Shown here piece after piece: positions 21,601 to 32,527 of a stretch of DNA of 64,000 nucleotides. The DNA lies in assembly GCA_021018995.1 (NCBI GenBank), contig CM037589.1, positions 10,369,001 through 10,433,000 on the forward strand, written 5' to 3'. The position numbers and the translations under genes are program-made. The first letter of the stretch is position 1; each line of letters opens with the position of its first letter. The notes under the pieces are model-generated. The model saw nothing but the letters and a program-made list of their open reading frames with translations, searched no databases and was not told the origin of the DNA. Source of the DNA: Chloranthus sessilifolius. Lineage: Eukaryota > Streptophyta > Magnoliopsida > Chloranthales > Chloranthaceae.

Positions 21601-21826
21601 ATTGACAGTAGTCACCATTTTGAGCCATCATTTACATTTGAAATGCTGAATCGGCCCAACGATTCATTTGTCACATTAGAGAAGTCAATATCTTGTAATT
21701 GATACCCAAAATAATTTACTAGAAGAAGAATAAAGATCCCAACAATGCCAGCAATAGAAAATACTCTCAAACTGCATATAAGAGAAAGTTACTCAGATCA
21801 ACAAAGAACAAACTAGTGACAAGACT

Positions 21827-21829
<3 letters not shown>
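21601..21829 (-). other. Possible further exon upstream of the CAX fragment
   Basis: On the minus strand a TATATGCAG acceptor-like site near 21775 opens a hydrophobic frame (VGIFILLLVNYFGYQ) of about 50 codons, ending at a stop near 21620. It could be a membrane segment of another gene. Not recognised. Confidence 0.25.

Positions 21830-21918
<89 letters not shown>
21830..21918. repeat. (TA)n(TG)n compound microsatellite
   Basis: About 20 TA then about 24 TG repeats. Confidence 0.95.
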
Positions 21919-21919
<1 letters not shown>

Positions 21920-22079
21920 AAAGACCAAACTGCAGCTTCAATTCGAGCACGCTAATAACAGAAAAAATTATATCATTTCGGACACAAAGTAAAAAATAGA
22001 AGCAAAAGGTGAGATTCTATATGAAGGTGAGCTCCCATTAATCATTATGGAAAGTAGTCAATTTAAGTAGTGCTATTTT

Positions 22080-23110
22080 GCCGACACATGGAGGTATCCC
22101 CTACCTTTCCTTTGGTTATGGATTTGGATGGCCCCTGTGCCTCAAAGAGTGTGGTGCACAGTGTGGAAAGCTACGGTGGGTAAGTTATTGACTATGGTTA
22201 ACTTGGTACCTCCTAGCAGGGTAATGCTGAATCGTGCTCACTATGCTATCCCAACTCAAAGGATGTAAACAAGGACCTTATTTGTTGTGTGTATGCTAAG
22301 AAGCTATGGGCTCACTTCTTTCAGCTCTTAAATATCAGTTGGGTGTTGCCTGGTTCAATAGGGGAGTTGTTAGGCAGCCGGAGTAGTGGCCCATTTTTGT
22401 AAGCGAGTACGTGTCCTTGGGACTATGTATCCCTATGCTATTATGAGTTGGGTTTGGGACAAAAGAAATAGATGAGTATTTGAAGATAAGAAACTTTCAT
22501 ATGTGGCTCTGTTTTCCCAAATCAAATTCAGCTTGTCCTCATGGGCTAAGGTGCAGAAGTCATTTGATGCCTTTGGTCACAACACTATTTTCAGGAATTG
22601 GAAGAGGTTATATGGAGTGGCTGTTTAAAAAAGAAAAAGTTGCTGCCTGGTTCCAGCTAGAGCAAACATTAACAAGTTACATTTAGACAGATGTTCATAC
22701 GGAAATGCAGGACCAGCAGGAGGTGAGACAGCTTTTTTAGGAATGCTGCAGTGGAGATTTTGCTCCTAATGTCAGGGCCATTTGGCCCATGTGAGAGCAC
22801 GGAATCTGCAATCAAAGCGTCCCTGGGCGGTCTACGAGCTTACTTCCGGAACTTCAGTAATCAGGTAATTATTGAGTGGGGCTCTAAAATGTGCCTGTCA
22901 ATGTTTAATCAGCAACAACGAGGCCACTTGGTAGCTGCTTAAGTATATGAATGAAATCGAGGATCTCTTTTTCCGGTGTACAAGATCTCTGATACAATGG
23001 GCGCTAATGGCATTGCTGATAAGTTAGCTAAGGATGGTGCATACAGAGTGGAGTTCTATGTAGGCAACAATGAGAGGTTGATTTATGAACATCGACTTTT
23101 CGGGTTCATT
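22080..23110 (+). pseudogene. Decayed LINE-type ORF2 tail: zf-RVT and RNase H-like domains
   Basis: Around 22110-22400, frames match the zinc-binding region after a LINE reverse transcriptase (PVPQRVWCTVWKATVGKLLT, then CCVYAKKLWAHFFQLLNISW). Around 22750-23080 they match a plant RVT_3 RNase H-like domain (MSGPFGPCESTESAIKAS, GGLRAYF, and ANGIADKLAKDGA). One position expected to be a catalytic Asp reads as Gly (IIEWGSKM). There are several stops and frameshifts. It lies on the opposite strand to the neighbouring gene fragments and is not part of their chimeric unit. Confidence 0.7.
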
Positions 23111-23494
23111 CTTGCTGCCTGGCTGAGGGTTACTGTCTTAGCTATACATGTATTCTTTATTTACTTCAATAATATTGTAATTATCAGAACAAAAATTATA
23201 TGGCAGAGTTGCACTGGCATCATGGGTTCATAAGTGCTAAGGAAACTGTTGAAAACTGATTGATAGAAGCTTCCAGTGTCTAATCAAATTGTCTATCAAA
23301 GAAGAGAGAAAAGCTGTTATTGTCTCATGTTATTTGCAGATAAAGGCTGAAAACATTTATAAATAAATATATATAATGTCCAAAAAATTAAACAACAAAT
23401 TAGAAACTTCTATTCATCAGAGTGTAGTTTTCTGCTCACAATCCTTTGTGAGACAAAATTGTTTGACTCCACGATATAACTGTTATATTCATTG

Positions 23495-23545
<51 letters not shown>

Positions 23546-23786
23546 CATGGTAAGGTTTATTTTATAGAAGTTTTCAGCCTTCAAGCCAATAGTTACAAAG
23601 ACAAAAACAATTACCAGAACCCTAACCAATAAAATAAAAAAAATAAAAAAAAGGAGCCAATTACAGTTCTCATATTTTGCAGTTTCTTTGTTTAAGTGAG
23701 GTGGCTATAATATAAAGTGGTGTGGTAGTAACACCAGCCTATACATATATATGGAGAAATCTCAATATCATTAGTATGGGGAGTAC
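23111..23786. repeat. Spacer with (CA)n(TA)n microsatellite
   Basis: CA repeats at 23497-23530 followed by TA repeats to 23544; A-rich tracts at 23630-23655. No gene is visible. Confidence 0.7.
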
Positions 23787-24066
23787 CTGGTAGATCGGGT
23801 ATGCTCTTTCATAGTTGTGAACATGACCATAAAATGCAAGGTCAACCCTGTACTTATGTCATAAAGTTTGAAGGCTCTCTCTTCCCATTGGTTCTTCAAA
23901 AGATCCTTGTTCAGCGTAAAATGCAAGGAATATTAGCCATGGCTGCTTTTGTCTATCAACTGATGCTAGGCAGTGCTCGATGAATTCATATTGCTCTGTC
24001 CCCTCTCTCCAATCATGTTCAGTGTCATCTATGCAGAAGTGGAACATGCCATAATTGGTCGAATAC
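23787..24066 (-). pseudogene. Single exon of a purple acid phosphatase
   Basis: The exon is bounded by a TTTTCTAG acceptor (24067-24070) and a CAG|GTACTC donor. On the minus strand it encodes YSTNYGMFHFCIDDTEHDWR, then EGTEQYEFIEHCLASVDRQ, then GHVHNYERAYPIYQ. This is the metallophosphatase core of the plant PAP group that includes PAP1-, PAP24- and PAP27-type proteins. Two defects: the segment expected after WLIFLA (an AHRVLGYSS-type block with a metal-binding His) is deleted, and a stop replaces a Trp codon shortly before the HKYRVDLAFYGH segment. No other PAP exon is recognisable nearby, so it is a captured single-exon fragment. Confidence 0.85.
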
Positions 24067-25898
24067 CTAGAAAATAATAGATGGTATTATGCTATGAAGG
24101 TTTGTCTTCTATCTAAACAAAGAACCAGACAAATTAAACATTTCTAAACAAAGAAATCATATTCTCAATAAATGAAATATTTCTGCCACTAGCTAAAGGC
24201 CATTTGCTCCTTACCCACCCCTCGCCCAGCCGAATGTGACACTGACGAAACCAATACAACTAGCGCAACAGCTAGTGCATGACTAATGCAATTTGGGCAA
24301 CAGAAAGTTTTAAGGTTATTGGTGACTTCACCAGGTTACATACATTTTGCATCAGAAATCTAAGAAGCTTTATATCTATTGTTGGTCCTCCTATGCTGCA
24401 GAAGTTACCATTGAGTAGGTAGTTTTAGAGGGTTGGATACTGCAACTACGCATCTAGATTATAGTTCCTCATTGCATGTGGCTATCATAGAGCATCAGGT
24501 AGTCAAAAGAGAAAAGTATGGGATGGGGCTAGCATCCTACAACTACTATGCCAGGTGTACCTATAAAATAGGTGGCATTCTCTGTGAACACAAGGAAAGA
24601 AACACTGCTGAGGGGATGTATGGGTGGTATTACCTCCATGCCTCACTTGCTATTTTGGAATTATTTTTGCAAGTTAAAAAAATACCTGCATTGTAATGGA
24701 GAATATAAATAGTTGCATAAAGAGCCATGTTACTTTGATTTCTCCAGAATTTAATTTCACGACTGAAATATAAAAGGGTACCTTTGTTCACGCCTATAGG
24801 ATTATTGAAAGCGTCTACATCCGAAACCCTTGAAACCTATTGACTGCGTGGAATTAGACAATGGAGATTGTATTTCACTCCAATCTTCCACTCAATGGAT
24901 ATTGAGACCATAAGTGTACCATTAGACAGTCCATTTTTTATTCCACCTTCCACGGATTCCCAAAATGTGGCCCTAAAATCACAAGGCACACATTATGCCC
25001 AAATGTCATTTTAGGGCCATTGCTTTAGGATTTGGTCCAAAATGACCAGTTGATGGTACGACCATGGTCTCAAGATCCATTGTATAAAAGATTGAGATGA
25101 AAAAAAGAATTTCATCGTCTGATTCCAAGAAGTATACTGATACCTATAAATTTTGAAACTTATACTGATACCTATAAATGATATGGGTAGATATTGGTCA
25201 ATAGCTAGGGGATAACAATCCACGTGTATGGTATTTGCTGATATCTTAAATAATGGCCAACACAATAAATGAAGAAAATATATGTTTTCCTTCACTTTTG
25301 GAAACAAAGAACAGAGCACCATATGCTAATATGGTCCTCGAGATCGTAAGTAGTTGGACATGAAAAGTAGAATATTTTACAAATATGCCCCTCTTATAAG
25401 TCGAGCAGTTTCAATCAGTATGGAATGTTCACAAACACAAAACCCACCATACTGTTAGGGTGTGTTCCTAAGCTGTGAGTATATATGTTTGTCTCTCTCT
25501 TGTCAATATTTTAGAAACTAAACTAGAAACTGAACCACAAATGGGGACGGTCCAGTTCAGAACGGTTCGGGCACTGGTCTTCAGTTAGAACGGCTTTATA
25601 TACGACATAAGTTATATATGTTTCACAACATATACAGTATAATAAGTATATATGGTTTTTTAAATTTATACAATATATGTTTTACTTACCTTTAAATGTA
25701 TTTAGTCTCAATTGATGCGAAAGGGTTCAATATCTCGAATCGAGATGTCAACCTACATTCTTCATTCAATGCCTATTGCCTATCTTTTCTGGACTTTTTC
25801 TTCCTTGTTTTTCCGGGTCTCTCTCTTTGAACCAACCATAACACTAACCTTAACCTTGATTTCACTCATGTCCATAATCTCAAATGCCAAAACCCTTT
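24067..25898. other. Spacer without a recognisable gene
   Basis: Includes an M3 repeat arm at 25040-25140. Several short frames exist on both strands without family signatures. Confidence 0.45.
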
Positions 25899-26048
25899 TC
25901 AACTATAAAGGAAGTCCTCTCGAACCATAGCTGCTTCAGTGCTGGCACCAGTCAAAGCGATATGCACAAATGACATCTCCAGATTCTCCACAAGATCTTC
26001 CTCGCTGGATTTAATTGCAAGAGAGGCATGCAACAAGAATTCATACTG
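25899..26048 (-). pseudogene. Unrecognised open exon-like segment
   Basis: A 47-codon minus-strand open segment reading QYEFLLHASLAIKSSEEDL, then VENLEMSFVHIALTGAS, and ending EDFLYS and stop. Composition and helical periodicity look protein-like, and it shares strand with the flanking gene fragments. An internal CCAG could be an acceptor. I cannot assign a family. Confidence 0.3.
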
Positions 26049-26671
26049 TTATTTTAATTTTATTGTTTTATATTTTTTAATCATTTGCAGCATAAATTGC
26101 CAGAACTCGTCAAAATACAAACAGAAACTGATACCATATGCCCGTCTCATTCCAACACTTTCATCATGTATGCAGGATTTGCAGAGCATGTTAGAAAAGA
26201 ATTGCACCAACATATGAAAGCCAAAAATCATTTACAAACTCTAAATTTCTATAATTTCCAATGAAGATAAGCATATATTACTGATGTATGTAAGCTCGAT
26301 GTAAATCATGACTACATGATAAATTGATAGTAGAATATCATCATAAAAGCAACTGCAAATAATTATTAAAGAGAGAATTTTGAACAAAAAAGAAAAGAAA
26401 ATGAGATGCATTGAAATCTCGGAATATTAATGAGAAAGAAGTGTAAGATCCTGCAAGTAAAATGTCAAAGCATCTATAAGCAAGATACATACCACATGCA
26501 CAAAAACTGCTTTAATTATCTGGTTAAAATTCTCTTATCAGCACCATTGGGTTGTCCCATCTAGCAATGGACTGCCACTTGGACATCCCCGATTATTATA
26601 ATGAAATAGATAAAACAGATGGGTGAATGAAATGAATACTAAACGATAGACTGCCATTTGAACATCCCTGA
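26049..26671. other. AT-rich spacer
   Basis: Contains an imperfect direct repeat (CATCCCxGATTATxATAATxA with GATAAAACAGATG) at 26587-26625, 26665-26703 and 26745-26775. The last copy runs into the NBS-LRR fragment. Confidence 0.5.
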
Positions 26672-27290
26672 TTATAATAATAATGAATTAGATAAAACAG
26701 ATGGACGAATGAAATGAATACTAAACGATGGACTGCCACTCGAATATCCCTCATTATAATAATGAAATAGATAAAATAGACTTTCGAGGGCAGTCAAGTG
26801 TTGAACGCCATCAGACAAAGACTTTATACTACGACAGTTATCAATGCACAAATTCTTAAGATCGGTCAAGCCTAGGATAAGCTCCTCCTCTGTTAACCAA
26901 TTCTTTGTTAATTTCTCACACCCAGACAAAAGCAGTTTTTCAAGAGATTTGAGGTTCATGACAGAAAAGAGGTTACTACACCACTTAACATGCATTACTC
27001 TCAAAGTAGTAAACTCTTTGAGATGCACGAGGACAAGGTCAAGGCAACTATCAACTATTAGAGTTTGAAGAGGGGTTAGATACCCTATAAGTAGAGATGT
27101 CTCCTGAAATTCATGAATGCTAAGAACTGAAAGAAATGTGATGTCTGCTACTGCAGGAAAGATTGTAGTATTACTCCCTTGCAGCATTAATTGTTCTAAG
27201 TGAGGGACATCTAGGCAGAGCAATCAGTTTAGGGCATTTCTTGATGGTCATTTTGGTAGCAAATTATGATGAGGAATACCAGCACTACCA
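26672..27290 (-). pseudogene. LRR fragment of an NBS-LRR (RGA-type) resistance gene
   Basis: A 183-codon minus-strand frame with successive leucine-rich repeats (HLEQLMLQGSN, LSVLSIHEFQETSL, LQTLIVDSCLDL, LRVMHVKWCSNL, LEKLLLSGCEKL, LKNLCIDNCRSIKSL). These are typical of the C-terminal LRRs of CC-NBS-LRR proteins, which sense pathogen effectors in the cytoplasm. An upstream frame (KCPKLIALPRCPSL) adjoins after a frameshift near 27220. The NB-ARC and CC domains are absent, and the frame ends in unrelated low-complexity sequence. Confidence 0.8.
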
Positions 27291-27454
27291 GAAAAATTAA
27301 CGAGGATCAAATTTATGTGCCCAGCCAGTTATAAAAATGGGTTAGGCAGGTTTGGGTAATGGGCCAAGCTGACCTGTTGATAGCTCTAGTTATTAATAAC
27401 GGAACAAAAAAAAATTACCATGCGAAATTGAGACAGTTGAGATAGTCTCTGAAC
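27291..27454. other. Spacer between LRR and MOSC fragments
   Basis: No feature beyond an A-run near 27410. Confidence 0.3.
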
Positions 27455-27562
27455 TCAAACTGCTGCATCCTCAAATGATGAAACCTTTTTAAGACCGTAG
27501 ATAGGATCGCCTACTTTAATAGTCATTCCTTTCCCACAGACTAAATTTTGACCAAAGTAAAC
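27455..27562 (-). pseudogene. Last exon of a MOSC domain protein (mARC-like)
   Basis: 36 codons between a TTATGCAG acceptor and a TGA stop at 27455-27457: VYFGQNLVCGKGM, then IKVGDPIYGLKKVSS and FEDAAV. This matches the C-terminus of plant MOSC domain-containing proteins, molybdenum-cofactor enzymes related to the amidoxime-reducing component. In that family the end reads VGDPVYVLKKxSSAAEAA-like. The exon is intact. Upstream exons of the same gene are not recognisable, although the promoter-like leader at 28442-28790 is on the same strand and could have been captured with it. Confidence 0.75.
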
Positions 27563-28441
27563 CTGCATAAATAAGTAGCATCCGGTTGTGAACATAAATT
27601 GGTTCAGTTACATAGAATTATAGAATTATGGGCATTCAGTTACATAGAATTGTGGACATAAATTGGTTCAGATCGAAGAACATACACGAGAAAACGCGCT
27701 TTGATCTGTAGTGCCTATTAATAAATCTCATACACGAGAAAACTGGGCAAGATCGACTATGTAAGGGTCAACATCCTAAAAAAATCAGAGTTTGAATGTA
27801 AGCCATAAAAGCTAAAAAGTAAAAATCATCTATGTAGATGCAAATCACACAAAAATAATAAGGAAAACCAGGAATGTTTAGATATATAAAGATAAACCCC
27901 TCTACAGATCATCAATCTACCCTTTGAGCATTTAAAAAAAATCTGCATCTATCAATAATGAACAATCAAAAAATTGATGACAAATCTAGTTAAAATGTAA
28001 ACCCATATTTACCATTATCTTCATCAAGAAAAATAATGATGCATAGCTAAAGTTATGTCTAAAATAGATTTGGGAGGAAGAAGAAGCCTAAAATACCTCC
28101 AAAAGCTTGAAATACCATCAACGCTAAGATGAATCTCAAACTCAAACAAAATCCCTTGCCAATTTAAATGCCAGAAATTTGAAATAAATCTAATCATTTT
28201 CTGATGAGGATCATGCCTCACCATTGATGTTAAACAACATAAAAGCAACAACAAATCCCACAAAGATTACCTTGCATAGGAAAAATAACTCAATTGTGCA
28301 TATTGGCCGAGTCTCAATGTGAGAGGGAGCTCTAATAAAATAAAAATAAAAACCCTAAGTCAAATTAGAGGAACAAAAAGAAAATCAGAGATTGGAAAAG
28401 CAGGGCACAATTCAACATCTTCGATAAGGAGAGGAGAGTAC
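27563..28441. other. Intron-like AT-rich DNA between leader exon and MOSC exon
   Basis: AT-rich, on the minus strand between a GT donor (28441) and the MOSC acceptor (27563). No confident exon is visible. A 79-codon minus-strand frame at 28024-28263 has no recognised family. Confidence 0.4.
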
Positions 28442-28790
28442 CTGAAAATTGAAATAAAAAATTGATGAAGTTGTTCAATCGTCTTCAACAGGGCTCTTCA
28501 ATGGCGTTATTCAATGGCGTCATCCCAAAGGTCTCACGGCATTAAAATCTTAGAGATTAGGTATCGTTGATGGAGAAGTGAATGCTAGCTAGGGTTTGAA
28601 CGAGAGAGATTTGAGCAAGAGGGGTTTGAGCAAGGGGGATTTAGGGTTTGAGTGAGAGGGAATGGGGGAGATTTAGGGTTTGAGCGAGAGGGAATGAGGG
28701 GAGAAGGGAGATGGGAGAAGGTTTGAGTTCGGGAGAAGGGAGAAGGAAAAAATATACTTATATAGGGGCCCGATTGGATCGGTTGTGGGC
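28442..28790 (-). promoter_or_regulatory. Plant-type promoter and 5' leader exon
   Basis: On the minus strand, a TATA box (CTATATAAG, 28758-28766) precedes a CT-rich leader with repeated AAACCCTAAAT motifs. The leader continues to TTTTCAG|GTACTCTCC, a good donor at 28441-28442. AAACCCTAA-type leaders are typical of plant housekeeping genes. An ATG in the leader opens only a two-codon frame. Together with the fragments downstream on the same strand, it could start a chimeric transcript. Confidence 0.55.
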
Positions 28791-28840
28791 TTAAGTGGAG
28801 ACCATATAAATTGCAAAATGGCCAGTATCCGGTAATCTTT

Positions 28841-28846
28841 GTAGTG
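28841..28846 (-). mobile_element. Candidate CACTA-type terminus
   Basis: CTTTGTAGTG on the plus strand, the inverted complement of CACTACAAA at 19793. It is a candidate right end of the 19.8 kb CACTA element. Against it: no subterminal TACGCCGACGGC motifs nearby and no matching 3-bp flank. Confidence 0.25.
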
Positions 28847-28917
28847 GCAAGTCCTACCGGCTTGGTGCATTTTTTCGAGTGTATATCAATTATCTTAATA
28901 TAGGTATAGAGATTATA

Positions 28918-28919
<2 letters not shown>

Positions 28920-28989
<70 letters not shown>
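28920..28989. repeat. (TA)n microsatellite
   Basis: About 35 uninterrupted TA repeats. Confidence 0.95.
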
Positions 28990-28991
<2 letters not shown>

Positions 28992-29183
28992 CTTTTACAA
29001 TTAAATTATCAAGATACTCCTTAATACTATCGTTAGATTCATTGAACTAATTGTTGTGAGGATTTTTTGGAAGGGGTCTTAAATTTTCTTCTAGCATTAG
29101 AAGTATCGCTGTGTCTCACCCACTTAAGTTAAGGCTAGGGTTGGACATATCAAAACCAGCCTAAGTTAGGGTAGCCAACATTC

Positions 29184-29270
29184 CCACTATTAACAAAAAA
29201 ACTGTCACTACTAATCCTGTTGCTACTAAAACAACAAGTTTTTTTGTTAATAGTCTTATTTTTTACAGTG
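29184..29270. mobile_element. CACTA-type MITE, copy c (truncated)
   Basis: The internal ACTATTAACAAAAAAACTG and the right end TTTTTTACAGTG (one mutation) belong to the same family as copies a, b, d and e. The left terminus is missing. Confidence 0.6.
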
Positions 29271-29398
29271 CCCTAATCTAGCCATATATTTACATGTCCG
29301 TGACTGTCAACTGTGGAAAAACTCGCTGGAAAAATAATGGAAAAGAAAAATAAGGGTCCAAGTTAGCCACACGGATTTATTTATTTTCGTGTTAGGTG

Positions 29399-29650
29399 TG
29401 ATAAATTTGTGCATCAACTTAAAACTAATTGGCTATGAGTGGAGGGGCCCAAGATATTATAAGGTGAGAGACAAGGCTACAATTTTTCCGATGTGGGACT
29501 AAACTTCAACATGCCCCGCACATGTTGGCGGGACTTGAGCCAATCACGTGAACAAGTGAACTAGGTGACATGGAGTGGAGAATGGCTTGCTCTGATACCT
29601 TGATAAATTGTGCATACAACTCATAGCCAATTGGTTTTGAGTTGGATGCA
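29399..29650 (-). mobile_element. TRIM retrotransposon, 5' LTR truncated
   Basis: The 3' LTR occupies 29399-29511 (on the minus strand it starts TGTTGAAGTTTAGTCCCACA and ends AATTTATCA). The internal region is about 90 bp, and a primer-binding-site complement (AGGTATCAGAGCAAG, minus strand, 29586-29600) abuts the 5' LTR end at 29601. The 5' LTR is recognisable to about 29650 only. No coding capacity, as expected for terminal-repeat retrotransposons in miniature. Confidence 0.75.
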
Positions 29651-30019
29651 CAAATATGTCATGGGTGCCCTTGCTCCAACCAACCAAAATCTAAAGACAA
29701 GAAGAACCTCATCTTGTTTACACCGAAACCTAAGGCAACTCGTAGATTACAGTTGATAGCAGTATGCGAGACCGAATGTACATAGATATATTATTTATTT
29801 AATTTTCTTTTAATAAACTCACGAAGAAACAGAGTCCTTCATGCCTCAACCAATTTTTCAACCGGTTTCTAATGCCATAAAATCGGCTGTCAACAAGCAC
29901 CATCAAACCAAGCAATTTTTATTTTTAATTTTTCTCTTCAGAACAACCTGACAACCAAAAATCTCACGGGTAGCCGTTGTCTAGTCTTCAGTCAAGATTG
30001 ACAATTAAATGAGTTTCAT
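29651..30019. other. Spacer without a recognisable gene
   Basis: No supported feature. Confidence 0.3.
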
Positions 30020-30200
30020 AAACATTATCTAAGCTGTCTGATTTGAAGAGCATGATCATTTAAAGATCAATGGTACAAATGATTGGCACGAACACACTGT
30101 CAAAAGCCGGCCATCATTTGATGATAGAGATGGTATTTCGTGCCAAAGATATTTAGGTCATGGCTTTAAAATCAGAAGGCTTAAGATTGTGTTTTCATGC
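30020..30200. mobile_element. M2 family MITE-like repeat, second copy
   Basis: CTGTCTGATTTGAAGAGCAT, then AAAGATCAATGGTACAAATG, in the same order as at 5890, with a decayed inverted right arm (GTGCCAAAGATATTTAGGTC). Confidence 0.5.
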
Positions 30201-31034
30201 GACATAGGTTTCAAAAAGAGTCCTTTTAACTTGAGTGAAAAGGCCAACTTTGTGTATGCCAATAGTGCGTCCCATCTTTTGAAGATACAAGATTAGATCA
30301 ATGGTCCGTCTGTCTGGACTATGGTCATCAATAATACCCTCTTTATTAAATAAATAATAAATAGAAACAGTTTTAACTCCAAAAAAAAAAAAAATAGAAA
30401 CAGTTTTCCATGTTCTCCAATGGTCTTGATAAAATATAAGACACAAACATTCAAGAGCCCTATGTGTTGATCGATCTAACGCCATCTTTTGGCTCTGATA
30501 CCAATTGTGGTATCAAAAGATTCAATTGAAAGTATACATTTTACTGAATAAATAATTTGAACATGTGCGTTCTAGTCAATCAGCTCTTGATCGAATGATA
30601 TGAAAAACTTCTAAGAAGTCAGTAACCATCTTTCTAACTTGGCGTAAGACCAAGTCCTACTTGAAAGTTGAAATATCAATCCATCACACGTTCTAACTAT
30701 TAATAATAATAAACAACATTTGTAATCACCAACTCACTACAAAATTTGGTTATAAATTATACCTTTATCATTTAAACAATTTGCAATCTCACCATTTAAT
30801 ATAAAATTACAAGAAACAATTCACCCGCTTCACTCAAAATTCACCTAATAGCTCTTTACAAGAGCTCGCGGAGCAGCGCGCCTCCCAAACAGAAAACACG
30901 CAAAAAGAAAACCCAGACAATTTTGGCTACCAAGCAATGCAGCATCAAATGGCCTGCGAACTCATCTTATTAGTCATCAGGCAACCATTTCTCTATTGCA
31001 TTCATTCAATTTCAATCTCAAGGAGAGTTGTCGC
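30201..31034. other. Spacer with an isolated primer-binding-site-like motif
   Basis: 30489-30503 reads TGGCTCTGATACCA (complement of the initiator tRNA primer site), followed by AATTGTGGTATC. It could mark a remnant LTR retrotransposon on the minus strand, but no LTR pair or coding domain is seen. Confidence 0.3.
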
Positions 31035-31237
31035 TCATACATTTGGCGAGCCTTTGGAGAAAGGTGGTGGTGGTGATGGTCGGGGCACTGAAAACCGGCC
31101 CTCAAAAGGTGGTGGTGCAGGTCGCAAGGGAATTGGTGGTGGTGGGGGTGGCGACGACGACCTCGATGGTTTTGTTTCACCTACCAGCATACTATACATG
31201 ACTGCAATGGGATCAAGAAGAACCAAGTAAGTATGCA
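31035..31237 (-). CDS. Small proline-rich open frame, uncertain gene
   Basis: 67 codons from an ATG at 31235-31237: a short hydrophobic start (MHTYLVLLDPIAVMYSMLVG) followed by a Pro/Ser-rich part (SSSPPPPPPIPLRPAPPPF, then PRPSPPPPFSKGSPNV). The layout recalls small secreted or wall-associated proline-rich peptides, but the N-terminus is a poor signal peptide because of an internal Asp. The region is GC-richer than its surroundings. It could also be chance translation of a GGTGGT-type repeat. Confidence 0.25.
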
Positions 31238-32527
31238 TTAGATAGAGGGCCAAAAATGTGCCCCTTCAGCTACCCACACGGCCAAAAATGTGGTGATTAT
31301 CTTGACCAGATATGACGTCCGCAGAAGTCCATATTTCACAGATTTTGCCGCTAAGAGGAATCTACTTCTTTTTAAAACAATTTTATAGGATAAACATTTG
31401 TGAAAATATGTCTTTGACTGGTTTTGGAGGTCAAACGTTGGGCCATGCAGTGGACAGCCAAATGCCAACTTTAATTCTTTTTTACGAAAATTGCAAAGCG
31501 CATGCAAGTTTTGTGCAGACAAAGTGCAAGCGGCTGAGGTGATGTGATGTGACTGATTGCCCAGACTTGCCACTGTCCAATTCTTTATTGTCGAAGTCAA
31601 AAGTAGGTAAATACCTAAGCTCCCCTCGCTCCAACTCAATAATTTGGTAAATATTTTTAAAATATATATATTTACAAAATCATAAATATATTTTACAAGT
31701 AAAAAGATGAAAAAATATGTTAGCAAAATGGGTAGTTTAATACTTTTTTTTTTATAAAAGTAAGGTTTATAATCCCTTATCCCGTATATAAGGGTAGTTT
31801 ATGAACCCTTATTGCATCTTCCTAGTGAAATGTCAACTTGACTCGAACTCAAATCGAAAGTCTAAGGAGTCGAGTAACTCGGTTGAGTTATTCAATGACT
31901 CGCTGAGTTGCAAAACTATGCACCAAATCACATTCCACACGCATATCTCAAAAACGTTTATATGTGAACAAGTCACCTAATGCTTGAGCCGCTTATTTAC
32001 CTAATGAGAACTAATACATTTTGTGCATTTGAAGTCTCGAAACGATAAATGCTACTGACCATTGGAATCGACTCGGACGGTAGGAATATTCCGGCCAGTG
32101 CACTGCCCAAGGAAGAGAAGAATCAAACATGAGAGAAAGATCACAGTTCTCAGCTGCCCCATTTACTCGCCCGAAATCAGGCCCACAGAGCTTAGTACCC
32201 CTTTTTTCTTCCCTTAAATATGATTTGCAGGTATGATGGAATGTATGGATTGTTTGGAGATGCATATAAAGAGATGGGTATTCTAGTCAGATATGGAAAG
32301 CAGTCAAAACTCCTGGATGTTATCAACCGCGTTTTGGTTTAAAATTTAAAATTAGCAGAGATCTTTGACCAAATTCATGAAACACGTTATGGTGGAAATA
32401 TTTTTTGCGTGCCTCTATTTGTTTGAATTATATATATTTGGGTACCAATATTCGCACTGTGGAATTTGCAGTCATAAATTATAAATGATAGACAATTTTA
32501 CATATATGTGGCTCGAGGTGATTGGTT
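31238..32527. other. Spacer without a recognisable gene
   Basis: A 162-codon minus-strand frame (31238-31726) has no domain signature and is mostly AT-rich. No gene is called. Confidence 0.4.

Noticed and set aside
31238..31726. 162-codon minus-strand frame
   Set aside because: AT-rich composition, no recognisable family, no gene context.
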